This document shows positions 59,001-60,530 of a DNA stretch of 64,000 nucleotides, piece after piece. The stretch covers positions 13,597,991 through 13,661,990 of the forward strand of contig CM067062.1 in the NCBI GenBank assembly GCA_033980235.1, in the 5' to 3' direction. A model generated the notes under the pieces. That model had not been told where the DNA came from. It worked only from the letters and a program-made list of their open reading frames with translations, and made no database searches. Source of the stretch: Diadema setosum. Its lineage: Eukaryota > Echinodermata > Echinoidea > Diadematoida > Diadematidae. Position 1 is the first letter of the stretch. The number at the start of each line of letters is the position of its first letter. The translations under genes and the position numbers were made by a program.

Positions 59001-60530
59001 GTCAATGAACTGTTGAATCTCAAAAACAACACGCAAGTCAATGCGCACTGATTCGTCGGTTCGGTGACCGCGCGTACTAGTACGCGCGGTCACCGAACCG
59101 TCGAATCGCCTGATTGTTTTACACACGCGTTTATAGGGAAAACAAATAATTTTCACAAATGGAATTACATACTTCTACAAAAGTGATAACTACGTAAAAA
59201 TTACACCGAATTACACACTGAGAATTTCAGAATATGTAGTATGGAATGTCTACTATCGAAATGATTGAAAATCGCAAAATCGAAAATTTGACCTAAAATC
59301 GAGTGATTCGTCGGTTCGTGTGACCGGCGACGTAGTGTACTTGCCATAATTGATTTAAGCACCATTATTATTGGTGTCATTGTCCTAATCATCAGCCCCA
59401 TGCCTCCCATTCATGGTATTTATACTGCTCCCTCTGACCCTGTCTCCCACCCGATGCAGGCCCACACCATGTACCAGGTAGGGCTGGTGGAGACCGACAC
59501 CCACATTGAGTTCTTCTGGCAGGCCATGGAGAGCTTCTCTCAGGAGGAGCTCAGCCGCTTCATCAAGTTTGCCTGCAACCAGGAGCGCATCCCCAGCACC
59601 TGTCCCTGCAGACAGGGGACCAATGATGCAGCCCACGTGCCCCCCTACCCCATGAAGATTGCACCCCCTGACGGACCCGGTGGTGAGTCTTGTTGATGCT
59701 CTACTATGATGCATCTCATTGTCATTGGATTTTTGAGAGAAAAAAAAAATGTATATTTTTCTTTCAATTTTCTTTTTTTTTGTTTTGGTATGGTAGGTGT
59801 GTATGTAAAAGACCACAATATGATAACGAAGTGGAAAGAATCTTCAGATGTTTTGTAAATTTTGTCCCTTTTGCTGTATATTGCCTGAGTAAGTGGTTAG
59901 GTATATAGTTATTTATGCTTTAACTTTTTTGTTAGCATGATACATGCTCTGCAGTGCTCAAAGTTCAAGCTTCTTGATATCACTGTGTGGTCATGCTCTT
60001 TAGCTCAGTGAGCTGTTTGTTGTTTTGAAATTCTGTCTTTGAGAGTGTGATCTTATGAAATGTCTGATCAGATATTTGCTGTGACAGTAGCAGAAAATCT
60101 ACTACCAGGTAATCATAAGAGAGTATTGTTGCCTTCATGGCCCATACAGTGTCATATGGTGTTCACTGTTTATAAATGACAATAGCTGTGCACACTCACA
60201 TATAGTACTACTTGTATACTAAAGTTGGCATCGTGAAACAAAATGTCCTAGAAAAATGTGGAAAATGTGACTTTTAAGTCAATTGCAGAAAGCTAGCTGA
60301 CCACCATAAAGCTATTGTGTACAATGATTTCCTGTTTTGACATGTGCTGTTAAATTCTGTTTTTCTATCCTTTGAAAATATGCATCTTTGCAGGTTCTCC
60401 AGACCAACGCTTCATCCGTGTGGAGACGTGTATGTTCATGATCAAGTTGCCTCAGTACTCCAGCCTGTCTGTAATGAAGGAGAAGCTACTGTATGCCATC
60501 AACTGCAGGGAGGATCCTCTCAGTGGATAA
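6869..60530 (+). CDS. HECTD4: HECTD4-like giant HECT E3 ubiquitin ligase, 43 coding exons, 5' end outside window
   Basis: Seen: 43 exons with AG acceptors and GT donors, compatible phases throughout, 9867 nt in total ending in TAA at 60528-60530, giving 3288 residues. The first exon starts in phase 0 without a start Met, so the N-terminus is upstream of position 1. Recalled family knowledge: block after block matches vertebrate HECTD4 (about 4000 residues), for example [49 protein letters not shown] and [20 protein letters not shown]. Role: HECT ligases take ubiquitin from an E2 onto a C-terminal-lobe Cys and pass it to substrates, in the cytosol or nucleus. Layout in fragment residues: beta-sandwich-like 1-35, helical body to about 1250, SPRY about 1252-1410, low-complexity and RRM-like about 1920-2610, HECT about 2900-3288. 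Splice sites were chosen by eye; boundaries in weakly conserved parts could shift by a few codons. Introns shorter than 700 bp without their own entry show nothing beyond simple sequence. Confidence 0.93.
7158..8662 (+). repeat. CCGT/AGGTCA dispersed repeat, copy 1 (subfamily A)
   Basis: Starts TATGCCTCCGCC as an imperfect hairpin (ATGCCTCCG...CGGAGGCAT), followed by a CCGT tandem array (7205-7286). Then come three 152-bp units, with GTCAAATACATAAAAT at 7421, 7573 and 7725, each carrying AGGTCA hexads. It ends GGCGGAGGCATA, a GTCGCC/GCGAC hairpin and TTTCTAGTTT. No coding capacity. It is nearly identical in sequence to copy 4 but has one more 152-bp unit. It lies in the intron after exon 1. 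Confidence 0.88.
7543..7570 (+). promoter_or_regulatory. Candidate nuclear-receptor half-site array (DR1/DR2)
   Basis: AGGTCA occurs at 7543, 7550, 7557 and 7565: three hexads spaced by one base (DR1) and the fourth by two (DR2). AGGTCA direct repeats are the recognised binding sites of RXR/HNF4/COUP-TF-type receptors. This array recurs in every 152-bp unit of copies 1 and 4 and in shorter form in copies 2 and 3. Function here is untested. Confidence 0.4.
8705..8734. repeat. 30-bp palindrome
   Basis: Two perfect 14-bp arms (ACCAGGGAGGTGAG and its reverse complement) are separated by two bases. It lies 43 bp beyond repeat copy 1. It may be a foldback remnant or a recombination product. No run of T follows, so it is not a Pol III terminator. 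Confidence 0.7.
9140..9540 (+). repeat. Diverged direct duplication, period about 204 bp
   Basis: CAAGTACCCTCACCTCTCG occurs at 9190 and again at 9394. The surrounding 180-200 bp align (TGATCAT..., ACTGTCAA..., GTTCCCT.TGTTGTC). It is an old tandem duplication in the first large intron. Confidence 0.65.
9541..11811. other. Remainder of intron 1, no gene seen
   Basis: AT-rich, with a T/G-homopolymer tract near 9700, a C-tract near 11431 and a perfect 20-bp palindrome (AAAGCCTGAATTCAGGCTTT) at 11692-11711. No supported exon. Confidence 0.5.
11812..11975 (+). CDS. HECTD4: HECTD4 window exon 2
   Basis: Codes residues 36-90, entering in phase 0 and leaving with two bases of an Arg codon. The sequence includes [20 protein letters not shown] and [14 protein letters not shown], typical of the amphipathic helical body of the ligase. 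The acceptor is GCTCAG and the donor GTAATT. Confidence 0.9.
12351..12518 (+). CDS. HECTD4: HECTD4 window exon 3
   Basis: Codes residues 90-146. It reads [10 protein letters not shown], then a Ser/Pro/Gly stretch, then [20 protein letters not shown] and FLRPSIK. The donor GTAAGC is followed directly by a pyrimidine-rich tract of about 760 bp. Confidence 0.88.
12519..13280 (+). repeat. Pyrimidine-rich degenerate minisatellite
   Basis: About 760 bp of almost purely C and T, with degenerate CCTTACCCCTCCTCATCC-like units, starting directly at the donor of exon 3. An open frame of 220 codons across part of it is a by-product of skewed composition. It is followed by a CA microsatellite (about 13281-13325). 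Confidence 0.8.
13981..14179 (+). CDS. HECTD4: HECTD4 window exon 4
   Basis: Codes residues 146-212 ([20 protein letters not shown], later [20 protein letters not shown]). These are predicted helices. The exon enters completing a Lys codon and leaves in phase 0 with donor GTAAAT. Confidence 0.9.
14779..15104. mobile_element. CpG-rich MITE with 31-bp inverted repeats and TA target
   Basis: The left end TAGGGAGCTTTAGATTTTAG with a GCGCGGACGTT continuation is matched by the right end ...AACGTCCGTGTGTC with TCTAAAGGTCCCTA. Both ends abut TA. The body (about 326 bp) is much richer in CG dinucleotides than the intron around it. No ORF of note. Confidence 0.75.
15493..15600 (+). CDS. HECTD4: HECTD4 window exon 5
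   Basis: Codes residues 213-248, 36 whole codons, beginning [20 protein letters not shown] and ending FFNDFHLQE. It is a charged helix probably continuing the coiled segment of the previous exon. The acceptor is CCACAG and the donor GTGTGT. Confidence 0.88.
15900..16140 (-). mobile_element. tRNA-derived SINE fragment
   Basis: On the minus strand, TGGCTCAATCATTAGTAC (16135-16118) resembles a Pol III A box and CCGAGTTCAAGTCCC (16095-16081) is a good B box, at tRNA-like spacing. The tRNA-related head is followed by an unrelated body (toward 15900). The 3' limit is uncertain. It lacks a complete cloverleaf, so it is not called as a tRNA gene. Confidence 0.62.
16615..17556. mobile_element. pogo/Tigger-like MITE (outer of a nested pair)
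   Basis: Ends TACAGTCAAACTTGCC and CAGGTTTGACTGTA are inverted repeats flanked by TA. Internal CTGTCTATAGCGGCCAC motifs recur inside both ends. The element is interrupted by a second transposon at 17027-17416. No transposase ORF remains. The CAGT-start, TA-flanked ends suit the Tc1/mariner (pogo) group. Confidence 0.78.
17027..17416. mobile_element. pogo/Tigger-like MITE nested inside the previous one
   Basis: Ends TACAGTTGAACCTCTCGTAT and ATAGAGGTTCAACTGTA are inverted repeats with TA at both borders. CCGGATA motifs follow at both ends. The 390-bp non-coding body lies wholly inside the 16615-17556 element, so it inserted later. Confidence 0.8.
17632..17720 (+). CDS. HECTD4: HECTD4 window exon 6
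   Basis: Codes residues 249-278 ([20 protein letters not shown], then [10 protein letters not shown]). It follows an intron containing nested pogo-like elements. The donor is a consensus GTAAGT. Confidence 0.88.
18334..18530 (+). CDS. HECTD4: HECTD4 window exon 7
   Basis: Codes residues 278-344, including [20 protein letters not shown] and [20 protein letters not shown]. The 3' end was placed at a consensus GTGAGT donor because this keeps phase with the next exon. An upstream GTGTCG could be used instead, so the last 13 codons are less certain. Confidence 0.78.
18798..18915 (+). CDS. HECTD4: HECTD4 window exon 8 (Ser-rich linker)
   Basis: Codes residues 344-383, a low-complexity Ser/Thr/Pro linker ([30 protein letters not shown]). 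The acceptor TTCAAG and donor GTCAGC are acceptable but conservation is poor. The call rests mainly on phase compatibility with its neighbours. Confidence 0.72.
19417..19537 (+). CDS. HECTD4: HECTD4 window exon 9
   Basis: Codes residues 383-423 ([20 protein letters not shown], then [19 protein letters not shown]). A basic Ser-rich start is followed by a helix. A 4 kb intron with a large satellite-bearing element follows the GTAAGC donor. Confidence 0.87.
19953..20161. mobile_element. Old MITE with CGCGAA-rich body
   Basis: Begins ACTGTAAAAC and ends GTTTTACAT, with internal palindromic segments TTTCGCGAA/TTCGCGAAA. A related fragment (GTCTACACT...GTTTCATGCA) is visible near 14280-14345. Confidence 0.55.
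20235..23440. mobile_element. 3.2-kb inverted-repeat-bounded element with internal satellite
   Basis: The left end TTAGGCC, A-run, TTGTTTGTTTGCCCTT (20235-20267) and the right end AAGGGCAAACAAACC, T-run, GGCCTTA (23407-23440) are inverted repeats of about 33 bp. The interior holds an array of about 190-bp units (21060-22640) flanked by partially similar blocks (about 20870-20965 and 22660-22775). No transposase is recognised in any frame; the small ORFs are satellite frames. Confidence 0.68.
21060..22640 (+). repeat. Tandem satellite, about 190-bp units in alternating A/B types
   Basis: The TAATCTCTTCGCATT motif occurs near 21062, 21254, 21449, 21644, 21820, 22019, 22208, 22399 and 22548. 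Between them, units read either CTACCTCAAATATCAGCGGG (type A) or GTTTCCTCAAATTTCAACGG (type B) in the order A A B A B A B A. This indicates amplification of an A-B dimer of about 380 bp. Confidence 0.8.
23585..23751 (+). CDS. HECTD4: HECTD4 window exon 10
   Basis: Codes residues 424-479 ([20 protein letters not shown], later [18 protein letters not shown]). The highly charged [10 protein letters not shown] helix is a recognisable HECTD4 block. The acceptor is TTGTAG and the donor GTTAGG. Confidence 0.9.
24356..24502 (+). CDS. HECTD4: HECTD4 window exon 11
   Basis: Codes residues 479-528 ([20 protein letters not shown], ending [10 protein letters not shown]). It corresponds to the conserved LLCTxPYTR block of vertebrate HECTD4. 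The donor is GTGAAA. Confidence 0.92.
24551..24740. mobile_element. Small pogo/Tigger-like MITE
   Basis: Left TACAGTTAGTCAACCTTGCC and right GATGAGGTTGACTGTATA are inverted repeats at the ends of a 190-bp non-coding unit bordered by TA. Internal AATTCGA.A motifs are mirrored. Confidence 0.7.
25096..25243 (+). CDS. HECTD4: HECTD4 window exon 12
   Basis: Codes residues 528-577 ([20 protein letters not shown], ending SALAWAGFQ). The end of the exon joins the next one to give the conserved run WAGFQVLANRC. The donor is GTGAGA. Confidence 0.92.
26038..26231 (+). CDS. HECTD4: HECTD4 window exon 13
   Basis: Codes residues 578-642. It starts [13 protein letters not shown], continues [20 protein letters not shown] and ends [12 protein letters not shown]. 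This is one of the most strongly conserved HECTD4 blocks and one of the anchors for the gene assignment. Confidence 0.95.
26826..27133 (+). CDS. HECTD4: HECTD4 window exon 14
   Basis: Codes residues 642-745, including [20 protein letters not shown] and [17 protein letters not shown], an armadillo/HEAT-like helical pair nearly identical to the vertebrate protein. A variable Gly/Asp-rich loop and [15 protein letters not shown] follow. The donor is GTGAGC. Confidence 0.95.
27577..27739 (+). CDS. HECTD4: HECTD4 window exon 15
   Basis: Codes residues 745-799 ([20 protein letters not shown], then [20 protein letters not shown]). The acidic stretch EDDLEDQD sits between them. The acceptor is TCAAAG and the donor GTGAGG. 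Confidence 0.9.
27740..28756. other. 1-kb intron, nothing recognised
   Basis: AT-rich with an imperfect CA tract near 28440-28480. An open frame of 123 codons at 27792-28163 has no recognisable domain and was not called. Confidence 0.5.
28757..28835 (+). CDS. HECTD4: HECTD4 window exon 16
   Basis: At 79 nt this is the shortest exon, coding residues 799-825 ([27 protein letters not shown]). [16 protein letters not shown] is a HECTD4 signature. Repeat copy 2 begins only 18 bp downstream of its GTAAGG donor. Confidence 0.92.
28854..29868 (+). repeat. CCGT/AGGTCA dispersed repeat, copy 2 (subfamily B)
   Basis: Same architecture as copy 1: TATGCCTCCGC hairpin start, CCGT array, AGGTCA hexads, GGCGGAGGCATA and GTCGCC/GCGAT hairpin end, TCTAGTTTTT. 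The sequence between belongs to a different subfamily (CCCGTTTTGTTTTTGTCGAT, then TATCTCAAGAACCGTGTGG). It is near-identical to copy 3 over more than 100 bp. It begins 18 bp after the donor of exon 16. Confidence 0.88.
29971..30360. mobile_element. TTAA-type foldback MITE
   Basis: Begins TTAAAGGGATGGTATAG and ends ATGATCCCTTTA. The two halves are long imperfect inverted repeats (GTTTATTTGATGAAAATC pairs with ATTTTCATCAAATAAAC) meeting at a palindrome (AAAAGGTGGG T CCCACCTTTT, 30160-30180). Non-coding. Confidence 0.78.
30696..30934 (+). CDS. HECTD4: HECTD4 window exon 17
   Basis: Codes residues 826-905 ([49 protein letters not shown]). The first 16 codons, [16 protein letters not shown], are less familiar, but the CACAG acceptor and phase 0 entry support them. 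Confidence 0.92.
31471..31606 (+). CDS. HECTD4: HECTD4 window exon 18
   Basis: Codes residues 905-950 ([38 protein letters not shown]). It is nearly identical to the vertebrate HECTD4 block. The donor is GTAGGT. Confidence 0.95.
32287..32472 (+). pseudogene. LINE reverse-transcriptase C-terminal fossil
   Basis: One open frame reads [10 protein letters not shown], then [17 protein letters not shown] and [12 protein letters not shown] before a stop. This fits the RLWNxLPxxLRxxxxxxxFKxxLKxxLF end of L2/CR1/jockey-clade LINE polymerases. Only the last 60 or so residues remain; it is a dead insertion in the intron before exon 19. Confidence 0.7.
32673..32861 (+). CDS. HECTD4: HECTD4 window exon 19
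   Basis: Codes residues 951-1013, 63 whole codons, including [13 protein letters not shown], a variable loop, then [21 protein letters not shown] 3.8 kb intron with repeat copy 3 follows the GTACTT donor. Confidence 0.9.
33440..34565 (+). repeat. Pair of direct repeats, about 280 bp each
   Basis: Segment 33440-33720 and segment 34285-34565 share long matches, such as GTAGATTGCAGTCAC, AAATCAATAATAT, GAAAGAAATATACAACTTTG and GTGTAAGAGGTCA.CAACTT, offset by about 845 bp. The 565-bp spacer has no retroviral or transposase coding. It may be a segmental duplication or diverged ends of one element. Confidence 0.65.
34851..35876 (+). repeat. CCGT/AGGTCA dispersed repeat, copy 3 (subfamily B)
   Basis: TATGCCTCCGCTACGAAGTG start, a CCGT/ACGT array to about 34965, then the subfamily B body shared with copy 2, AGGTCAAAGGTCA hexads and GGCGGAGGCATA near the end. 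The terminal GTCGCC hairpin is damaged by a small deletion (GTAGCCATATCTAGTTT). It lies in the intron after exon 19. Confidence 0.87.
35900..36105 (+). mobile_element. LINE 3' end with ATTGA tandem tail
   Basis: GGGCCCCAACAACAAGCACC and a T-rich 3' UTR-like stretch lead to GTGCCGAATAAATTGAATTG followed by repeated ATTGA units. Short tandem tails of this kind are typical of CR1/L2-type LINEs. The AATAAA at 36076 belongs to it and not to HECTD4. A similar tail (AGAATAAAAGTGAATTGATT) is present at about 37651. Confidence 0.6.
36447..36520. repeat. TA microsatellite
   Basis: About 37 uninterrupted TA dinucleotides, 106 bp before the acceptor of exon 20. It is probably length-polymorphic. Confidence 0.95.
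36626..36781 (+). CDS. HECTD4: HECTD4 window exon 20
   Basis: Codes residues 1014-1065 ([20 protein letters not shown], then [20 protein letters not shown]). It is strand-rich, 52 whole codons, with a GTAAGA donor. Confidence 0.9.
37214..37389 (+). CDS. HECTD4: HECTD4 window exon 21
   Basis: Codes residues 1066-1124 ([20 protein letters not shown], ending [16 protein letters not shown]). The block LPLxQLSITExxV is recognisable in the family. The acceptor is CAAAG and the donor GTACGG. Confidence 0.9.
37976..38195 (+). CDS. HECTD4: HECTD4 window exon 22
   Basis: Codes residues 1124-1197 ([38 protein letters not shown]). Its last codons form a Pro/Ser/Thr linker. The donor is GTGAGT, followed within 80 bp by a CTT microsatellite. 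Confidence 0.91.
38270..38321. repeat. CTT microsatellite
   Basis: An array of CTT with a few CTG interruptions, about 75 bp after the donor of exon 22. Confidence 0.93.
39066..39227 (+). CDS. HECTD4: HECTD4 window exon 23
   Basis: Codes residues 1198-1251 ([20 protein letters not shown], then [18 protein letters not shown]). Spliced to the next exon it reads into [10 protein letters not shown], the first strand of the SPRY domain. Confidence 0.9.
39410..39725. mobile_element. Possible MITE
   Basis: TTACCCTGGGGTACC near 39408 and GGTACCCCGGGATA near 39710 are imperfect inverted repeats around a 300-bp body that is richer in CG than its flanks. A CA/CATA-rich tract precedes it (39297-39360). 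The borders are uncertain. Confidence 0.4.
40441..40595 (+). CDS. HECTD4: HECTD4 window exon 24: SPRY domain, N-terminal part
   Basis: Codes residues 1252-1303 ([45 protein letters not shown]). The FYWELEI pattern opens a SPRY/B30.2-type beta-sandwich, a protein-interaction fold. The donor is GTAAGT. Confidence 0.92.
41124..41397 (+). CDS. HECTD4: HECTD4 window exon 25: SPRY domain, core
   Basis: Codes residues 1303-1394. It has [19 protein letters not shown], then [12 protein letters not shown], a variable Ala/Gly loop, then [19 protein letters not shown] and [11 protein letters not shown]. The GDxIGxGW and VFxTxNG motifs are diagnostic for SPRY domains. Confidence 0.95.
41915..42179 (+). 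CDS. HECTD4: HECTD4 window exon 26: SPRY end and acidic linker
   Basis: Codes residues 1395-1483. [18 protein letters not shown] closes the SPRY fold. [12 protein letters not shown] is conserved in the family. The rest is an acidic, Ser/Thr/Pro-rich linker ([20 protein letters not shown]). The donor is GTAAAT. Confidence 0.92.
42331..42576. mobile_element. MITE, older copy of the GTATACGCCATATA family
   Basis: Starts near CATACATGCCATATATT and ends TATATGGCATATACAGTA. Internal blocks (GCGAATCAGGACTTCCC.., GTGGTTAAAATTGC, ATTCGCAAAAATAA) align with the element at 42986-43229, with CG positions decayed to TG/CA. Confidence 0.72.
42627..42896 (+). CDS. HECTD4: HECTD4 window exon 27
   Basis: Codes residues 1483-1573. 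A poly-acidic [13 protein letters not shown] stretch is followed by the strongly conserved [19 protein letters not shown] and [20 protein letters not shown]. Related MITEs sit in the introns on both sides. Confidence 0.95.
42986..43229. mobile_element. MITE, younger copy of the same family
   Basis: The left end TACTGTATACGCCATATATT and the right end AATATTCAGCGTATACAGTA are inverted repeats with TA at the borders. The body has several TTCGCGA motifs. 244 bp, no ORF. Confidence 0.8.
43584..43855 (+). CDS. HECTD4: HECTD4 window exon 28
   Basis: Codes residues 1573-1663 ([52 protein letters not shown]). It is among the best conserved exons and more GC-rich than its flanks. The donor is GTGAGT. 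Confidence 0.96.
43964..44044. repeat. ATT microsatellite
   Basis: More than 20 ATT units with occasional ATC, in the intron after exon 28. Ile/Leu-rich frames over it are spurious. Confidence 0.95.
44402..44568 (+). CDS. HECTD4: HECTD4 window exon 29
   Basis: Codes residues 1664-1719 ([37 protein letters not shown]). It matches the vertebrate [18 protein letters not shown] block. The donor is GTTAGT. Confidence 0.95.
44569..45284. other. Intron, nothing recognised
   Basis: AT-rich, no coding block, RNA gene or clear repeat. Confidence 0.5.
45285..45759 (+). CDS. HECTD4: HECTD4 window exon 30
   Basis: Codes residues 1719-1877. It contains [13 protein letters not shown], an inserted low-complexity run ([14 protein letters not shown]), then [20 protein letters not shown] and [17 protein letters not shown]. 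The poly-Ser run looks like a lineage-specific expansion. The donor is GTACTA. Confidence 0.92.
46418..46545 (+). CDS. HECTD4: HECTD4 window exon 31
   Basis: Codes residues 1878-1920 ([39 protein letters not shown]). It leaves with two bases of a Glu codon completed by the first base of the large exon. The donor is GTAAGT. Confidence 0.9.
46605..46637. repeat. Hairpin with 13-bp perfect stem
   Basis: TTAAGTTGATCTT at 46605-46617 and its reverse complement at 46625-46637, separated by 7 bases. It is probably a decayed MITE end inside the intron before the giant exon. Confidence 0.6.
47042..49119 (+). CDS. HECTD4: HECTD4 window exon 32: giant 2078-nt exon with basic, acidic and RRM-like segments
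   Basis: Codes residues 1920-2613, over ten times the usual exon length here. Order seen: [40 protein letters not shown]; helical [20 protein letters not shown]; a basic cluster [16 protein letters not shown] (about 47926-47973, NLS-like); [20 protein letters not shown]; then [12 protein letters not shown] (about 48174), [13 protein letters not shown], about 95 acidic Ser/Thr/Pro-rich residues, and [20 protein letters not shown] (about 48600). The last elements resemble strands and helices of an RRM interrupted by the acidic insert (inference). It ends with [20 protein letters not shown]. The Met at 47088 is internal, because the frame is open upstream to a good TTTCCAG acceptor. Confidence 0.93.
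49508..49610 (+). CDS. HECTD4: HECTD4 window exon 33 (basic linker)
   Basis: Codes residues 2613-2647, a Lys/Gly/Ser-rich linker ([34 protein letters not shown]). It has little conservation value of its own. It is supported by phase and by a consensus GTGAGT donor. Confidence 0.82.
49611..50359. other. Intron, nothing recognised
   Basis: No supported feature. A 64-codon minus-strand frame at 49858-50052 shows no domain. Confidence 0.5.
50360..50593 (+). CDS. HECTD4: HECTD4 window exon 34
   Basis: Codes residues 2647-2725. A Lys-rich start ([20 protein letters not shown]) is followed by [20 protein letters not shown] and [12 protein letters not shown]. The second half looks like a conserved helical pair. 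The donor GTTTGT is weaker than most. Confidence 0.88.
50594..51163. other. Intron, nothing recognised
   Basis: AT-rich with two A-runs near 51059 and 51128. No exon or clear repeat is visible. Confidence 0.5.
51164..51354 (+). CDS. HECTD4: HECTD4 window exon 35
   Basis: Codes residues 2725-2789 ([39 protein letters not shown]). WTxxQDxxLVxYxNxLxxKL is a conserved block upstream of the HECT domain. The donor is GTGAGC. Confidence 0.92.
51795..51966. mobile_element. MITE of the TACTGTAAAAGTGG family, copy 1
   Basis: TACTGTAAAAGTGGAAAATT at the left and AATTGTCCACTTTTACAGTA at the right are inverted repeats bordered by TA. The body (GAAAATAAAAGCTCGCAAAT...) aligns with the longer copy at 54893-55095. 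Confidence 0.8.
52101..52367 (+). CDS. HECTD4: HECTD4 window exon 36
   Basis: Codes residues 2789-2878 ([54 protein letters not shown]). The family motif FYDTKVxFxNxxLxAT is visible. The last codons, SLDPLQVIG, lead into the HECT N-lobe. Confidence 0.93.
52480..52625 (+). pseudogene. LINE reverse-transcriptase C-terminal fossil, second copy
   Basis: The frame reads CGSSA, stop, [12 protein letters not shown] then ISIFQ. It is the same NTLPKEL block as the fossil at 32287-32472, with the conserved Trp codon now a stop. Upstream nucleotides (GTAAAAACTAAGGCTGATGA) also align with that copy. Confidence 0.65.
52896..53048 (+). CDS. HECTD4: HECTD4 window exon 37: start of HECT domain
   Basis: Codes residues 2878-2929 ([39 protein letters not shown]). 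The acceptor is a tandem CAGCAG, so splicing at 52896 or 52899 would both stay in frame (one residue difference). Repeat copy 4 begins 138 bp beyond the GTGAGC donor. Confidence 0.92.
53187..54498 (+). repeat. CCGT/AGGTCA dispersed repeat, copy 4 (subfamily A)
   Basis: TATGCCTCTGCC hairpin start, CCGT array (53236-53283), two 152-bp units (GTCAAATACATAAAAT at 53425 and GTCAAATAC at 53577), AGGTCA arrays, then the tail shared with copy 1 and the GGCGGAGGCATA / GTCGCC-GCGAC hairpin end. It begins 138 bp after exon 37, inside the HECT-domain part of the gene. Confidence 0.88.
54893..55095. mobile_element. MITE of the TACTGTAAAAGTGG family, copy 2
   Basis: TACTGTAAAAGTGGAAATTT and AAAATGTCCACTTTTACAGTA-type ends (last 20 bases read AAATGTCCACTTTTACAGTA). 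The internal TTTCGCGC, GAGCGCGAAAAA and GCACGCGAATA motifs are less decayed than in copy 1, so it is probably younger. Confidence 0.8.
55452..55624 (+). CDS. HECTD4: HECTD4 window exon 38: HECT N-lobe
   Basis: Codes residues 2929-2986 ([34 protein letters not shown]). The split Ser codon joins the previous exon to give HGTSGSFRHFL, a family hallmark. The donor is GTGAGT. Confidence 0.94.
55839..56197. mobile_element. TTAA foldback MITE with arms of about 160 bp
   Basis: Starts TTAAAGGGGATGGCTAGTAA and ends in the inverse with TTAA. The two halves are near-identical inverted copies (for example TTGCTTCAGAACGGTCTCAT against ATGAGACCATTCTGAAGCAA), joined by about 50 bp. The arms are highly similar, so it is fairly young. 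The start of a related element occurs at about 63329. Confidence 0.85.
56593..56745 (+). CDS. HECTD4: HECTD4 window exon 39: HECT N-lobe
   Basis: Codes residues 2987-3037 ([39 protein letters not shown]). GxAxRxxxPLxLxLxPxFWK is the canonical HECT helix motif. It has 51 whole codons and a GTAGGG donor. Confidence 0.96.
57133..57332 (+). CDS. HECTD4: HECTD4 window exon 40: HECT domain
   Basis: Codes residues 3038-3104 ([38 protein letters not shown]). The VELCPNGxxxxV pattern is the usual HECT segment preceding the E2-binding helices. A GAT microsatellite follows the GTACTA donor. Confidence 0.94.
57360..57600. repeat. GAT-rich microsatellite
   Basis: Degenerate GAT/GAC/AAT trinucleotides over about 240 bp, after the donor of exon 40. 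The Met/Ile- and His-rich frames here are composition artefacts. Confidence 0.9.
58041..58236 (+). CDS. HECTD4: HECTD4 window exon 41: HECT domain
   Basis: Codes residues 3104-3169 ([53 protein letters not shown]). GLxSIIPxxLLxxxxPxELRxxxCG is the canonical HECT motif before the C-lobe hinge. The donor is GTATGG. Confidence 0.96.
58650..59332. mobile_element. Compound inverted-repeat cluster (head-to-head MITEs)
   Basis: The outer ends, 28 bp starting CGTCGCCGGTCACACGAACC (58652) and its perfect reverse complement ending at 59331, bracket the cluster. Near its middle (about 59048-59105) lies a near-perfect palindrome of about 58 bp made of two such ends (GGTTCGGTGACCGCGCGTAC and its inverse). 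A third, decayed end is at about 58981-59017. This suggests two or more MITEs abutting or inserted in each other. Confidence 0.78.
59460..59682 (+). CDS. HECTD4: HECTD4 window exon 42: HECT hinge and C-lobe
   Basis: Codes residues 3170-3244 ([54 protein letters not shown]). FWxxxxxFSxEELxxFxKFxxxxxRxP is the HECT C-lobe core. The CPCRQG loop with paired cysteines is a HECTD4 feature. Confidence 0.97.
59683..60393. other. Last coding intron, nothing recognised
   Basis: AT-rich with short A and T runs near 59740-59780. No exon or repeat could be supported. Confidence 0.5.
60394..60530 (+). CDS. HECTD4: HECTD4 last coding exon: catalytic Cys and stop
   Basis: Codes residues 3244-3288 plus [23 protein letters not shown] corresponds to the canonical HECT [HT]TCxxxLxLPxY site. 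The Cys codon at 60429-60431 lies 33 residues from the C-terminus, where the ubiquitin-thioester Cys is expected. The tail ends REDPLSG, lacking the Phe at minus 4 of many HECT ligases. Confidence 0.97.
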
